A DNA stretch of 60,477 nt from Symbiodinium natans (GCA_905221605.1 CAJNDS010002278.1:460657-521133); one strand, 5' to 3'. Counted from the first letter of the stretch, positions 42,567 to 52,559 are shown. Numbers and translations: made by a program. The notes: generated by a model from the sequence alone, not told the origin.

Positions 42567-42730
42567 GCAGCCCAGTAATACCCTTTTCCCCTTGTTTTTA
42601 GGGTTTAGGGTTCAGGGTTTAGGGTTCAGGTTTCAGGGTTTAGGGTTTTGGGGTTTTGGGTTTAGGGTTTAGGGTTTAGGGTACCCTTTTCCCTTTTTTG
42701 GGGTTCAAGGTTCCCCCCAACCCAAAAAGA
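42567..42730. mobile_element. Family J element split by a TTTAGGG tract
   Basis: GGCAGCCCAGTAATACCC begins the element. TACCCTTTTCCCCTTGTTTT at 42579 is followed by about 11 TTTAGGG-type units and then TACCCTTTTCCCTTTTTTGG at 42682. A near-exact duplication of about 19 bases thus brackets the tract. Confidence 0.7.
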
Positions 42731-43057
42731 GGGTGGCCCGTAGTAGAATATGGTTGCTGGGGTACGAAGTGGATGCAAATTCGGATAGTAGTCGTTTTCT
42801 CACGTTGCTTCATTCCAGAAACCTTGATTATCAAGATTGGAAGTGCTTCAAAGGCACCCTAAACCCGAAACCCAACGCCCTGAGCTCTGAAACCCTAAAC
42901 CCACACCCTAAACCCTAAGCCCAAAGCCCTGAAGCCCCAAACCCGAAACCCACACCCTAAACCCTAAAAGGCACAGCTGCGGGGTATGGGTTGCCTTGGC
43001 TTCACAGCTTAGGGTTTGGCTTTAGGGGTTAGGGCTTTGGGAACTTAAGGTTTCTTA

Positions 43058-43131
43058 GGAGTCGGAAAAATTACTAATAGCATCCCTTTATGGTCCCTAA
43101 AAAACCCATCATTTAGGCCCCCATATTACCT
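43058..43131. mobile_element. Short dispersed element, family I
   Basis: GAGTCGGAAAAATTACTAAT, AGCATCCCTTTATGGTCCCT, AGGCCCCCATATTACC. Confidence 0.6.
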
Positions 43132-43132
43132 C

Positions 43133-43225
43133 TTGGCAGCCCAGTGGGACCCTTTAGCCCCACTTCTTGTTGGTTCTATAAAGTAACCAACCCCGAAACG
43201 GGTACCCTTGTTTTAAATATGGTGG
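43133..43225. mobile_element. Element, family J
   Basis: GGCAGCCCAGTGGGACCCTT, TATAAAGTAACCAACCCCG, AACGGGTACCCTTG. Confidence 0.6.
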
Positions 43226-43320
43226 GTACTGGGCCACCACGACCTGTTGCCCCAAAGGCCCTTAGGTCTTCTAGGTGTTGTGGAAGCCGATTACGAGTAG
43301 CATTCCCTTATGGCCCCTTT

Positions 43321-43476
43321 ATAGTTACTCTCTAAGGACGCCCCCCCCCAAAAAAAACTAACTGTTGAGGCTCCTAGAGTAGGTGGTTTAGGAGCCTACC
43401 TTTAGAGTTACTCTATAAGGACGCCCCCAAAAAAAAGCAAACTGTTCAAGCTCCTAAATTAGGTGGTTTAGGAGCC
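43321..43476. repeat. Direct duplication of a 75-bp unit
   Basis: Two copies of GTTACTCTNTAAGGACGCCC, poly-C/A, AACTGTTNANGCTCCTA and TTAGGTGGTTTAGGAGCC, at 43321-43396 and 43404-43476. Each unit contains inverted GGCTCCTA/TAGGAGCC words. Confidence 0.85.
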
Positions 43477-43481
43477 GTCAG

Positions 43482-43533
43482 GAGCTCATGCATGAGGTGG
43501 TCGCTCGGCTGAATGCCCGAAGCTCAGCACAAG
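43482..43533 (+). CDS. Candidate internal exon, helical
   Basis: After a CCGTCAG acceptor, frame ELMHEVVARLNARSSAQ ending CAAG|GTCTCT. Its left border is the duplicated 75-bp unit. Not recognised. Confidence 0.45.
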
Positions 43534-43562
43534 GTCTCTGAGGCTCTCCGAGCCTTGGTAAC

Positions 43563-43672
43563 ATTCAGAGCTTCCCCTAAACCCTAAACCCTAAACCCTA
43601 AACCCTAAACCCTAAACCCTACACCCTACACCCTAAACCCTAGACCCTAAACCCTAAACCCTGAACCCTAAA
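43563..43672. repeat. CCCTAAA array
   Basis: About 15 units with CCCTACA, CCCTAGA and CCCTGAA variants. Confidence 0.95.
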
Positions 43673-43760
43673 TTGTTCTTTGCGCGCGCACGGGGTTCGT
43701 AGCAGGATTGTCCGGGCAAGTCGACTCAGCTCCGAATCACAGGCCCTTTCTCAAACTCTG

Positions 43761-43972
43761 AACCATAAAACCCTAAACCCTAAAACCCTAAAACCCTAAC
43801 ACCCTAAACCCCAAAAACCCTAAAACCCTAAAACCCTAAAACCCTAAAACCCCAAAACCCCAAAACCCTAAAACCCTAAAACCCCAAAACCCCAAAACCC
43901 TAAAACCCCAAAACCCTAACACCCTAACACCCTAAACCCTAAATCCCTAAAACCCCAAAAGCTAAAGCCCTA
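43761..43972. repeat. CCCTAAAA octamer block
   Basis: About 24 units of ACCCTAAA/ACCCCAAA octamers. A similar block lies at 54990-55070. Confidence 0.95.
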
Positions 43973-44250
43973 AAATCCTAAATTTAAAGCCTGCAAACCC
44001 GAACATCAGAAGCCCCGAAGTCCTCGCAAAGTGGGCCACAAGCACCCCGAACTAACGCACGCCCCCCCCCCCCCCCCCCCAACTGATGCAAGCCCAAGGC
44101 AGCTTGTGTCCCTAAACCCTAAACCCTAAACCCTAAACCCTAAAGCCTGAAACCCTAAACCCGAAGCCCTCAACTCCCCCCCCTCCCCCCGGCTGCAGCT
44201 CCTTTGCATCGTCAGGCTGCCCGAAACCCTAAAACCCTTAACCCCAAAAC

Positions 44251-44436
44251 TTGGGATGTTCCTCCTTATAATAGCAGATTCCCTACTAGGGAGCATAATG
44301 GGGGATGTTCCCCCTGATAATAGCCGATAAGGGATGTTCTCCCTTATACTAACAGATGCCTTACCAGGGAGCATCATCGGGGGGGTATTATAATCCCAAG
44401 AAAGGTCTCTTCGTATAAGGGGGGGAAACATCCCAA
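44251..44436. mobile_element. TIR element, family M (TTGGGATGTTCC...AACATCCCAA)
   Basis: TTGGGATGTTCCTCCTTATA pairs with TATAAGGGGGGGAAACATCCCAA. Inside, GGGATGTTCNCCCTNATA recurs twice more with GGGAGCAT words, so the element is itself made of two or three related units. Confidence 0.8.
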
Positions 44437-44470
44437 CCCTAAACCCTAAGCCCCGAAGCAAAAGCACTGC

Positions 44471-44583
44471 TAGGATGCCCAGTAGTAACCCTTATTCCCT
44501 TTTTGGTAGGTTTAGGTTCCCTTATAAGCCCCTTTAAGCAAAAAAGGGCACCCTTTTTCATCCTAGGTTACTGGGCAACCTAG
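44471..44583. mobile_element. Family G (long-TIR subtype) ending at an exon border
   Basis: CTAGGATGCCCAGTAGTAAC at the left pairs with GGTTACTGGGCAACCTAG at the right. The terminal CTAG is directly followed by the candidate exon at 44584, so the element appears to provide the AG acceptor. A twin copy is at 51772-51890. Confidence 0.75.
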
Positions 44584-44659
44584 ACTGAGGTGGAGGGCCT
44601 CCACGACTTCAGCGACTTTGCTGCCGCAGATGCCACGCGCGGCCTGGAGGTTCCCTGCG
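44584..44659 (+). CDS. Candidate internal exon
   Basis: Frame TEVEGLHDFSDFAAADATRG then LEVPC, ending TGCG|GTTGGG before TTTAGGG repeats. The FAAADATRGL stretch faintly recalls the cytochrome b5-like (MAPR) haem-binding region, but one exon is not enough to say so. Confidence 0.5.
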
Positions 44660-45046
44660 GTTGGGTTTAGGGTTCTAGGGTTTAGGGTTTAGGGTTTTAG
44701 GGTTAGGGGGTGTAGGATGCTAGGGTTTAGGGTTTAGGGCCTGTTTAGGGTTTAGGGTTGAGGGTTCAAGGTTGCTTTCATGGATCTCAGCGCGAAACCA
44801 TAAAGTCAGACTCCAAACTTCAAGCTAAGCTTGAAATTCCAAGCCCTAAACCCTAAACCCGAGACCCTATATAAATCCTAAACCCAAACGCTATAAACTT
44901 CCCTAAATCCCTTCAAACCTTTTGGATCATTCAGGGGTGTAGGGTTTAGGGTTAAGGGTTTAGGGTGCAAACTCTTTCTTACCTGGTCGCGAGGGTAGTT
45001 GCTTCAGATTTAGGCTGGCGCTTGGGTCCGAGGGTTGGCTCACGCA

Positions 45047-45149
45047 AAGGGTCCATGTAAATGTATAGTATATACTTGGGCCCTCAAGCTACTATATGTT
45101 TCCACCTCTCAATCCCAAGTATATGCTATATAGGTACATGGACGCTTAG
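45047..45149. mobile_element. TIR element, family B (best copy)
   Basis: AAGGGTCCATGTAAATGTAT pairs with ATATAGGTACATGGACGCTT; TATACTTGGG and CCCAAGTATA are mirrored inside. Confidence 0.8.
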
Positions 45150-45296
45150 GGTTCATGAGTCCTTTAATGTTGTGCGAACTTGGCGTAGGAAACATACCAA
45201 TGATCCGGCTTATGGCTTCTAAAGGTTTGGTCAAAAACAAAACATCCGTGAACTAGGGTGGAAGTTGCTCTCAGCTCTAAGGGTTTCAAGAAGCAA

Positions 45297-45387
45297 TAAC
45301 ATGGTCCCTTAGCCTCCTTAAAGGGTTCTGACTACATAAGGGTCCCCCTTTCAAGGGCCCATATTCAGAGACCATGTAACTACCCTA
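45297..45387. mobile_element. TIR element, family A (short copy)
   Basis: ACATGGTCCCTTAGCCTCCT, AAAGGGTTCTGACTACATAA, CAAGGGCCCATATTCAGAGA, CCATGTAACTACCCTA. Confidence 0.75.
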
Positions 45388-46256
45388 AAATCAGCTGCAG
45401 ATCTAGGGTGGAGCCTGTCTACGCGACAGGAATGTTCGCGGCGAGGAACCAAACGACTCCTTTTGCGTTCCTATAAGACTTTGCCTCAAGCACCTCCACG
45501 TCAGGAATCCAGTGACAAGAGCCCTTGAAAATAGACTATAATGAAGGTGAGCTTGCTTTCGCCTGGCAGACGAACAGGAAATCCACCATTGACAAAGCCA
45601 GGAAAGTCAAGGAGCGAATGCTTCAACATCCTCATTATTTTCATAGGGCTTTGGAGGGCGAAGAAAATGAGAGAACGAAGAGAGCGAAATGAGCTAGCAT
45701 TCTGTGAACACATGAACGGCCTAGGTTCAAGGCTGGCCTGGGAAAGGTTGGGGTGTTCAAACCACCCTGTTTAGTTCTTCTTACGCATCTAGCGCCCGAT
45801 GATCAATTTCTGGGGGCCGTCGCCTTTGCTGGATCCCTGCCCTGGTCTACAATGGCCCCTTAAGGGTGCTTGTATAAGGTTTTTGGTTGTTTTGGGCCGT
45901 GGTTGGTTTAAACAGGGCTTTCCCTGAACCCCCATGCCATAAACCCTAAACCCAAATCCCTAAACCCTAAATCCTAAACCTAAACCCTAAACCCGAAAGC
46001 TTTAGTGACCTTAAGGACCGAGTCCCTCACACAGGAGGTCTTTCCCAGAGCCTCTTCCAAGCCCTCGTCACGAAGCCTTAGAACCCAACACATAGCCGTG
46101 AGCCGTGCTGGGTTTGCGGTTTGGGGTTTAGTGTTTAGGGTTTAAGGCTTAGGGCTTAGGGCTTAGGGTTTAGAGTTGAGGGTATAGGGTTTAGGGGTTT
46201 AGAGGTTTAGGGTTTAGGGCTTAGGGTTTAGGGCTTAGGGTTTAGGGCAGCCTCAG
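45388..46256. other. Unique and degenerate repeat sequence, no firm gene
   Basis: An open stretch at 45541-45774 on the + strand (Lys/Arg/Glu-rich) and its antisense are not convincing. TTTAGGG-type words lie at 46120-46250. Confidence 0.4.
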
Positions 46257-46351
46257 ATCCCCACACGCACCTGAAATCCAGCCCGGCTGAAGGTGGCTGC
46301 CAGCAGCTTCGAGCATCTTCTGGCGAAACGTCTCAAGGCGTCCTCGTCAGG
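46257..46351 (+). CDS. Candidate internal exon, Ser-rich
   Basis: After CCTCAG (or GGGCAG at 46250) a frame reads DPHTHLKSSPAEGGCQQLRA and SSGETSQGVLVR, up to GTGTAGG. It is flanked by TTTAGGG-type repeats on both sides. Not recognised. Confidence 0.4.
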
Positions 46352-47093
46352 GTGTAGGCTCGGGTTTAGGGTTTAGGGCTTAGGGTTTCGGTTTAGGGTT
46401 TAGGGTTTAGGGTCTAGGGTTTAGGGTTCAGGGAAGCCTGAAGCGATGCTAAACCTAAACCCTATAATCCCCCTGAAGCAGCCATAAGAGACCCTACTGA
46501 AGCCCCAACAATGTCGGAGTCCGAAGCTCTGAAGCCAAACAATCACGAGCATCTGGCCTACTCTTCGGAACCCCAAAAGCTTGGTGTCATTGTAGCTGCT
46601 TTCAAGCCCTTCATGCAGGGTTCTTGGCATAGTAAGCCTTGGCTTCTTCAGGCAGGGTTTCGGGTTGTGGGTTTTGAGAGTTCTGGGATCCCCCACAAGT
46701 GATGCCTGAGGCTCATAGAGCTGAGTCCCTAAGCCGTAGGGATATGAGAGCTTAGTGCAGAAATTCGGTTTAGGACCTGTAGGATTTGTTTATTCTGGTT
46801 TGATGTTTTGAGGGGGCGTGTTTGGGTTTGCAAGGAACACGACAGTACATGAAGGGCCCTATGCCCAACACCCCTTCACCGAGGGCATGCGACAGGCGTC
46901 AAAGTTAGGGCTTCGGGCTTCTACACCTCAGCACTAAAACGACGAACCCTAAACCCTAAACCCTAACCCTCTAAACAACCGCTCTGTGTAAGCAATTTCC
47001 TTGTGCGCATGCTCGCATGCAGAAGGGCCTGTGCAGCTGCAGCAAGCACCATTAACAAGTCGCTATAAGACCTACCCAGCCACACCACAGCTG

Positions 47094-47223
47094 CTTGGAG
47101 GTTCATGGTGCTTATGAGCCAGTTATAACTGCATATATAGCCCCGTTACAAGCCCCTTAAGGGGCCTACTATGGCCACAAGTACACTTCTAGGTACAGTT
47201 AGTAAGTACCATGAACCTCCAAG
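47094..47223. mobile_element. TIR element, family E: 16-base perfect ends
   Basis: CTTGGAGGTTCATGGT at the left and ACCATGAACCTCCAAG at the right are exact inverted copies; GCCCCTTAAGGGGC lies near the centre. It ends eight bases before a candidate exon. Confidence 0.9.
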
Positions 47224-47231
47224 TGAGCGAG

Positions 47232-47326
47232 GTTCCTCTGGACATGTTCACCTCGAACATTACCGACGACCCATCCTTCAGCCGCCGCGGACTCGACGGG
47301 GCGTATGTTGCGGGTTGCTTCCAAAA
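47232..47326 (+). CDS. Candidate internal exon next to the family E element
   Basis: After GAGCGAG, frame VPLDMFTSNITDDPSFSRRG and LDGAYVAGCFQ, ending at AA|GTAGGT. Convincing amino acid content; not recognised. Confidence 0.5.
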
Positions 47327-47361
47327 GTAGGTTCCCACAGAACATGGTAACAGGGGGGGGG

Positions 47362-47456
47362 GGGGGGGGGGTCGGAAGAAATAAAAATAGTTTTCCCTTA
47401 TGGCCCCTATATCAATGAACTACAAAAACCCCTCATATTAAGGCCCCTAAATTAGC
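47362..47456. mobile_element. Short dispersed element, family I
   Basis: GGGTCGGAAGAAATAAAAAT, CCCTTATGGCCCCTATATCA, AGGCCCCTAAATTA, preceded by a G17 run. Confidence 0.6.
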
Positions 47457-47504
47457 CCAGTGGTAGCCTGTTGCCTGTTTTGGGGTTCCGGGTTCCCTTG
47501 TAAC

Positions 47505-47592
47505 CCTGACCCCTAACCCCTAACCCCTAAACCCTAAACCCTAAACCCTAAACCCTAAACCCTAAACCCTAAACCCTAAACCCTAAACCCTT
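47505..47592. repeat. CCCTAAA array
   Basis: About 11 units, apparently interrupting a family J element (47457-47600). Confidence 0.9.
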
Positions 47593-47965
47593 CTAAAAAC
47601 CAACCAACCGCGCATCTCCTTGAGCCTTTAACGCCCAATCTCTGCGGTCTTTAGGTTGTCAAGCGAAAGGGGCACGCATTTGGCTTGGGGTTTAGGGTTT
47701 AGGGTTTAGGGTTTGGGGTTTGGGGTTTAGGGTTTGGGGTTTGGGGTTTAGGGTTTAGGGTTTAGGGCTGTTTTTTGCGAAGCTTCGAAGATTTCTGGTA
47801 CTAATTGGTGTGGTGAGGCAAGCCGAGAAAGTCCTCCTAGCTGTGTGGGTTCTCTTCACGGGCCAAGCCCTAATCTTTCCTGGCCTTGGGACATTTTTGT
47901 ATGTTCCCCCATCGGGTTTAGGAGCGTAAAAATCAGGAATATGTTTTAGGGCCGACCTAGCCCAA

Positions 47966-48152
47966 AGCCCTAAACCCTATAAACCCTATGAACCCTGTAA
48001 ACCCTATAAACCCTATGAAGCCTATAAACCCTCTAAACCCTATAAACCCTATAAACTCTATAAACCCCATAAACCCTATAAACCCTATAAACCCCATAAA
48101 CCCTATAAACCCTATAAACCCTATAAACCCTATAAACCCTATAAACCCTATA
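47966..48152. repeat. CCCTATAAA nonamer array
   Basis: About 20 units, the most regular example of this variant. The open frame of Asn-Pro-Ile repeats across it is an artefact of the 9-base period. Confidence 0.95.
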
Positions 48153-48238
48153 CACCCTAAACTTCCTAAACTTCCTAAACCTTTTCCTATAACCTCAAAC
48201 CCTCGCCTAACTTGCCGCGCCAGGGCCCCGAATTCAAC

Positions 48239-48515
48239 AAAGGGGTCGGAATAAATCTGATTAGTATCCCTTATGGTCGCTGTATAGTTATACTAGAATA
48301 CCACCCCCCCCCCCCCCCCCCTCCCCCAAGCAAAACCTTATTCTAAACAGAGGAAGACTACGAATAGTGTTCCCTATGGTCCCTGTACGATGATACTGGT
48401 ACATATACCCCCCCCCCCCCAAAAAAAAAAGGAGTATTACAAAAAAACAAGCCTATTCTAATTACCCCCCCCCCCCACCACAAGTCTGTTCTAATTTCGA
48501 AGCCCCCTGTATTTG
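48239..48515. mobile_element. Two or three nested family I elements with C/A homopolymers
   Basis: GGGGTCGGAATAAATCTGAT, then CCCTTATGGTCGCTGTATAG, C20, and repeats of TATTCTAA and CCCTATGGTCCCTGTACG, with C13-A10 and C14 runs. Confidence 0.6.
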
Positions 48516-48991
48516 ACCGACCACCAGAACCCTCAATCCTCCACCCTAAACCCTGAACCCCTGATTCCTGAGCCCTGAACCCTCAATCCTCCACCACAGG
48601 TGCTGAGTTTCGAGTTTGGGTTTTGGCCTTCCCGGAGTTTACAGTTTAACGTTTTCAGGTGTAAGCTACGTGGGGTTTAGGGTTTGGGGTTTAGGGTTTA
48701 GGGTTTAGCGTTTAGGGTTTGGGGTTTCGGGTTTAGGCTTTCGGGGAGCCTTGAAAACTCAGCCAGGAAGTCTCCAAGAATTTGTTTATCTCCCATCAGC
48801 CTCCGATTAAATCAGAGACCCCAACCCGAAACAAGACCGAAGAACCCTAAGCCCCAATCCCGGTAATCCTAAACCCGAAGCCCTCAACCATAAACCCTAA
48901 TCCCTAAACCCTAAACCTTAAACCCTAACCCCTAAGCCCTAAACCCTAAACCCTAAACTCTAACCCTAACCCTAAACTGTCTGGAGCTCAG

Positions 48992-49030
48992 GCACAGGCT
49001 TCCGCGGGGAACCCGGCTTCGAATCTGCCC
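48992..49030 (+). CDS. Candidate 13-codon exon
   Basis: GAGCTCAG acceptor, frame AQASAGNPASNLP, textbook donor GTGAGT. Flanked by CCCTAAA repeats at the left. Not assigned. Confidence 0.35.
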
Positions 49031-49642
49031 GTGAGTTTGCCTCACCAAGAGACGAAGACCCCACCCAGACCCCTTGGGAGGATCCTAAACGTAGATCCCT
49101 TTAAGGGTTTTAGGGTTTAGGGTTTAGAGTTTACGTAGGGTTTAGGGAAAGGCTCCTAAAAATGACCCAATAGTACTCAGTATAGGGTATGATTTGGGGG
49201 TTCTGCCTTTTGGATCCTCTCAGGGTCTGGGTAAGGTTGTGCCCCTAAAGGTCCCCCTCAATGTTGGAAACACTAAACCCAAGGGGACAACATCAAGGGT
49301 CCAAGGTACAACCCCTAGATCTCTGGTGGTGTTTAGGGTAGGGTTGAGGTATAGCCTTACTTTGCTAAGAGTTTCGGGTTTAGGGTTTAGGGTTTAGGGA
49401 CGTGTGGGTGCAAAAAGAAAGCTTAACTTTTTTTTCAATTCCTTGTTTATTGGAGAAGTAAGTAGTTGAGACATGCTTCGCAAGAGCTTAGGATCAAGCC
49501 CCGGTCGTAGCGGCAACAGTTGTTGCTCTTCAAAGAGTTTCACGGCCGAGACAGCAGCGTGAGCCCTGGCCCTCGCGCCCTTCCGTCAAGCTCAGAAAGC
49601 AACTGTCTCTTGATAAACTCCCAGCCTCGCGGCGCGCACAGA
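49031..49642. other. Upstream flank of the membrane protein gene
   Basis: Short TTTAGGG patches near 49108-49145 and 49375-49400; otherwise unique. The frame of the membrane protein is open back to 49520 but without an ATG. Confidence 0.5.
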
Positions 49643-50083
49643 ATGGCATTATCTCCGTCGGGCATCTCCCACAAGTCGTGGATGCAGGTCTCAGCCTTCG
49701 TGGTCGGGTCCTTCGGCCCTGTCGCCACCTTGGCGACCATGGAGCCCTACTCCGCGCCTGCCCGTTTCACCCTGGACCTCCTGGCATGGAAGTTTGGCAC
49801 CATGAGCTTCAGAGACCCGACGACGCGCTTCTTGTCCGCACTCACCGGCGGATTTCTCTTCGGTTGGGGCATGACCCTTCACTTCCTCGCAAGCAAGGTC
49901 TACGACAAGGCGCCCGAAGAGACACGACAGGCGGTGGTCGGTGGCCTGTGCTGCTGGTTCTGCCTCGACAGCACTGGGTCCGTAGCCTCGGGCAATCCAG
50001 TGAACGTGCTCTTCAATATCGGCGTCCTGCTTCTGAGTGTGGGACCAATGTGGTGGCCGGAGCAGCGCGAGAAGAAGCAGTGA
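49643..50083 (+). CDS. Small four-helix membrane protein of bacterial appearance
   Basis: Uninterrupted frame of 146 residues from ATG 49643 (MALSPSGISHKSWM) to TGA. Four hydrophobic segments are visible: about 14-34 (VSAFVVGSFGPVATLA), 64-86 (FLSALTGGFLFGWGMTL), 98-118 (AVVGGLCCWFCLDSTG) and 122-140 (VNVLFNIGVLLLSVGPMWW). The pattern of short loops with conserved-looking ARFTLDLLAW, TRFLSALTGG and LDSTGSVASG(N)P resembles small uncharacterised bacterial membrane proteins, from recollection of such families and not from a search. It is the only sizeable gene here with no intron and no telomere-like tract within 200 bases, which would suit a transferred or retro-inserted gene. Function unknown. 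Confidence 0.7.
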   Translation: MALSPSGISHKSWMQVSAFVVGSFGPVATLATMEPYSAPARFTLDLLAWKFGTMSFRDPTTRFLSALTGGFLFGWGMTLHFLASKVYDKAPEETRQAVVGGLCCWFCLDSTGSVASGNPVNVLFNIGVLLLSVGPMWWPEQREKKQ

Positions 50084-51647
50084 CGCCTCACGTGTTTGCT
50101 CATAGTGGGGAGGCGGGATGGACATCGATTGACCCATGGAATGGCGCAGAAAGTGTTCGCCTCGTGCGCGTTGAATAAGTTTAGGGGTGGTGAGGGGTCC
50201 CCTGTTTCTGGCTGAGATGCTAGGGTTCGTAGTTCAAGGCGTTAAGGTTTTGGTGCCTTTGGGACGCTAGACCCTTCGGAGTGCTGAAGATGTTTATAAG
50301 GATGCTTGGCAGGCTTATGCAAGCTACCCGGACCCCCCCGAGTACCCCCTTAATCAGGGCCTTAGTGTACCTTAAGCGAGGGGGGGGGGGTATTGAGGGT
50401 ATCTTCCCTAAATCCTAACCCCAAACCCCAAACCCTGAACCCTGAACCCTGAACCCTGAACCCTAACCCTAAACCCTAAACCCTGAACAAGGGTACTTGG
50501 TGGGGTCTTGGTAATGTTGGACCTTTGGTTGCGACGCCGAGTCGACAAAGACACGTGTCCGGGTGCTTCAGCGTCCAGTGGCTGTTGGGCTTGAGGTCAG
50601 GGTTCAGGGTTTGGGGTTTAGGGTTTAGGGCTTAGGTTCTAGGGTTTAGGGTTTAGGGTTTATTTCGGGTTTAGGGTTTGCGGCCAATGCATGGGGTCGG
50701 CCCTGCGTAAGGGGGGGAGGGGGGCGACCACGGGTCCTGGTGACTGGTGACTGATAACCCCAGGATTTATGACCATGAACCCACTCTGAACCCTAAACTC
50801 GTTCGTTTTGGGCGGCCCATGCCGACTCCACGCGATTGGAAGTTTAGGGTTCTGCAACGAACTCTCCAAACTCCACGCTCTACATATATATATATATATG
50901 TATATGTATATGTAATATTTGTTCTTCTCATTATTAGTAAGTTTATGTATATATATACACATATATGTACATTTAATTACTGTTATTTATAACTGTTGTG
51001 CCTTTGTAGCTCACCCAAAAGCCTACAGACCTTAGGGGGTAGGTTGGTTTCAGGGTTGAGGGTTTAGGGGCTTCGGGCTCAGGGTTACTGAGGTTTGTTT
51101 GGGGGCTATTTTGGGTTATTTGGGTTATTTGGGTTTAGGGCTTCTGGTCTAGCCGGTGAGCCGACCAGTGACCCTTAACCCGAGAACCCTAAAGCCTGAG
51201 CAACGGGAAGAGTCTTCAACTAGGTTCGACCCTTGAAGCGCATAAACATAGGGTTTAGGGTTTAGGGTTTAGGGTTTAGGGTTTAGGGTTTAGGGTTTAG
51301 GGTTTAGGGTTTAGGGTTTAGGGTTTAGGGTTTAGGGTTTAGGGACCCGTTCCCGCCGACCCAAGGTTTGGAGCTCAAAGTCATGTGCAGTGAGTTGCAA
51401 AAGGTCCCCGGTTGGGGAGTCTCGGGTTCAGGGCTTGGGGGTTTGGGGTTTAGGGTTTAGGGTTCAAGGTTTAGGGTTTAGGGTTTAGGGTTTCAGGTTC
51501 AGGGTTTAGGGTTCAGGGTTCAGTGTTCCGGGTCTAAGGTTTAGGGTTCCGGCTTCGGGGTTTGGAGTTTAGGGTCTAAGGCTTTGGTGGTTTGGGGCTT
51601 ACGGGGTTTTGAAGTTTTAGGTTGTAGGGTTCAGGGCCTTAGGCTCT

Positions 51648-51744
51648 TAGTAGCTGAAGGAGTACACTTTTGGGATGCTGTCATCAACCTATAGTAGAAC
51701 TGAAAGTGTACACTTGTTGGGGGGCCTATGAATTCAGCAACTAA
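51648..51744. mobile_element. TIR element, family D
   Basis: TAGCTGAAGGAGTACACTTT, CCTATAGTAGAACTGAAAGT, GTACACTTGTTGG, GGCCTATGAATTCAGCAAC. Confidence 0.7.
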
Positions 51745-51771
51745 GGGTTTGTTTGAAGGATGTCAGGGCTT

Positions 51772-51890
51772 CTAGGATGCCCAGTAGTGCCCTTATTCCC
51801 TTTTTGGGGGGGTTTAGGTTCCCTTATTAACACCTTTAAGCAAAAAAGGGTAGCCTTTTTCATCCTAGGTTACTGGGCAACCTAGGCCTT
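51772..51890. mobile_element. Family G (long-TIR subtype)
   Basis: CTAGGATGCCCAGTAGTGCC ... TCATCCTAGGTTACTGGGCA ACCTAGG. Nearly identical to 44471-44583. Confidence 0.8.
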
Positions 51891-52283
51891 AGGGTGCTGG
51901 GCATGTTGCAGGTCTTTGGTCGGTCTTCTTGACCGGAATCGAGCCTTTCGAGTATCTGAATCCCCCTAGAACCACAAAAAAGACACACAACCCCCCCCCC
52001 CCCCCCAATGAAATGAGAATGTGGCTCTAAACCCTAAGCCCTAAACCCTAAACCCTAAGCCCTAAACCCTAAACCCTAAACCCTAAACCCTAAACCCTAA
52101 ACCGCGGCAATTCCCTGCGAGCAAGATGGACTGCCGCAGGATGGGGAAGCCCTGAACCCTGACCAAATCCAGGACTCGGAGTAGGCTCGAGCCCCTTTAA
52201 CACCAAAAGAGTACCCTGCTTGTTCAAACCCTAAACCCTAAACCCTAAACCCTAAACCCTAAACCCTAAACCCTAAACCCCTT

Positions 52284-52358
52284 AGACCCCTATTCCCTGT
52301 TTTTAGGTTTACCCCAAAAAGGGTACCCGTTTTATTCCTCGGTTCCTCTTGGGTTTAG
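52284..52358. mobile_element. Family G element, truncated
   Basis: CCCCTATTCCCTGTTTTTAG, CCCAAAAAGGGTACCCGTTT, TATTCCTCGGTTCCTCTTGG, GTTTAGA. Its left part abuts a CCCTAAA array. Confidence 0.6.
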
Positions 52359-52378
52359 AAATCTGTTTAGCAGCTTAG

Positions 52379-52431
52379 CGACGACGCGGCTGGAGGATGA
52401 TTCTGACCTTGTGGCATGGTGGGAACATGGG
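52379..52431 (+). CDS. Candidate internal exon, acidic
   Basis: After AGCTTAG, frame TTRLEDDSDLVAWWEHG, ending in GG|GTTTAGGG. It probably belongs with the next exon islands at 52454 and 52669. Not recognised. Confidence 0.45.
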
Positions 52432-52453
52432 GTTTAGGGTTTAGGGTTGAAAG

Positions 52454-52559
52454 GGCAAGAGAATCGTGCTGCCCGGCTTTGCAGCAACGACACATTTGGC
52501 TGCTCATTTGGACCCCCAGACCGTGGCGCAAAAGGCTAGGCCACTCACTCCGCTCCATC
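52454..52559 (+). CDS. Candidate internal exon
   Basis: After TTGAAAG, frame GKRIVLPGFAATTHLAAHLD then PQTVAQKARPLTPLH, ending CATC|GTAGTT. Protein-like throughout; no family recognised. A 22-base TTTAGGG patch separates it from the previous island, so together they show a very short repeat intron. Confidence 0.5.

Larger units (their letters stand above)
50084..52378. other. Repeat-rich region between genes
   Basis: TTTAGGG arrays at 50600-50665, 51250-51345 and 51435-51500; CCCTAAA arrays at 52027-52102 and 52226-52283; a TA-rich microsatellite at 50881-50970; TIR elements at 51648-51744, 51772-51890 and 52284-52358. No gene recognised. Confidence 0.5.
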
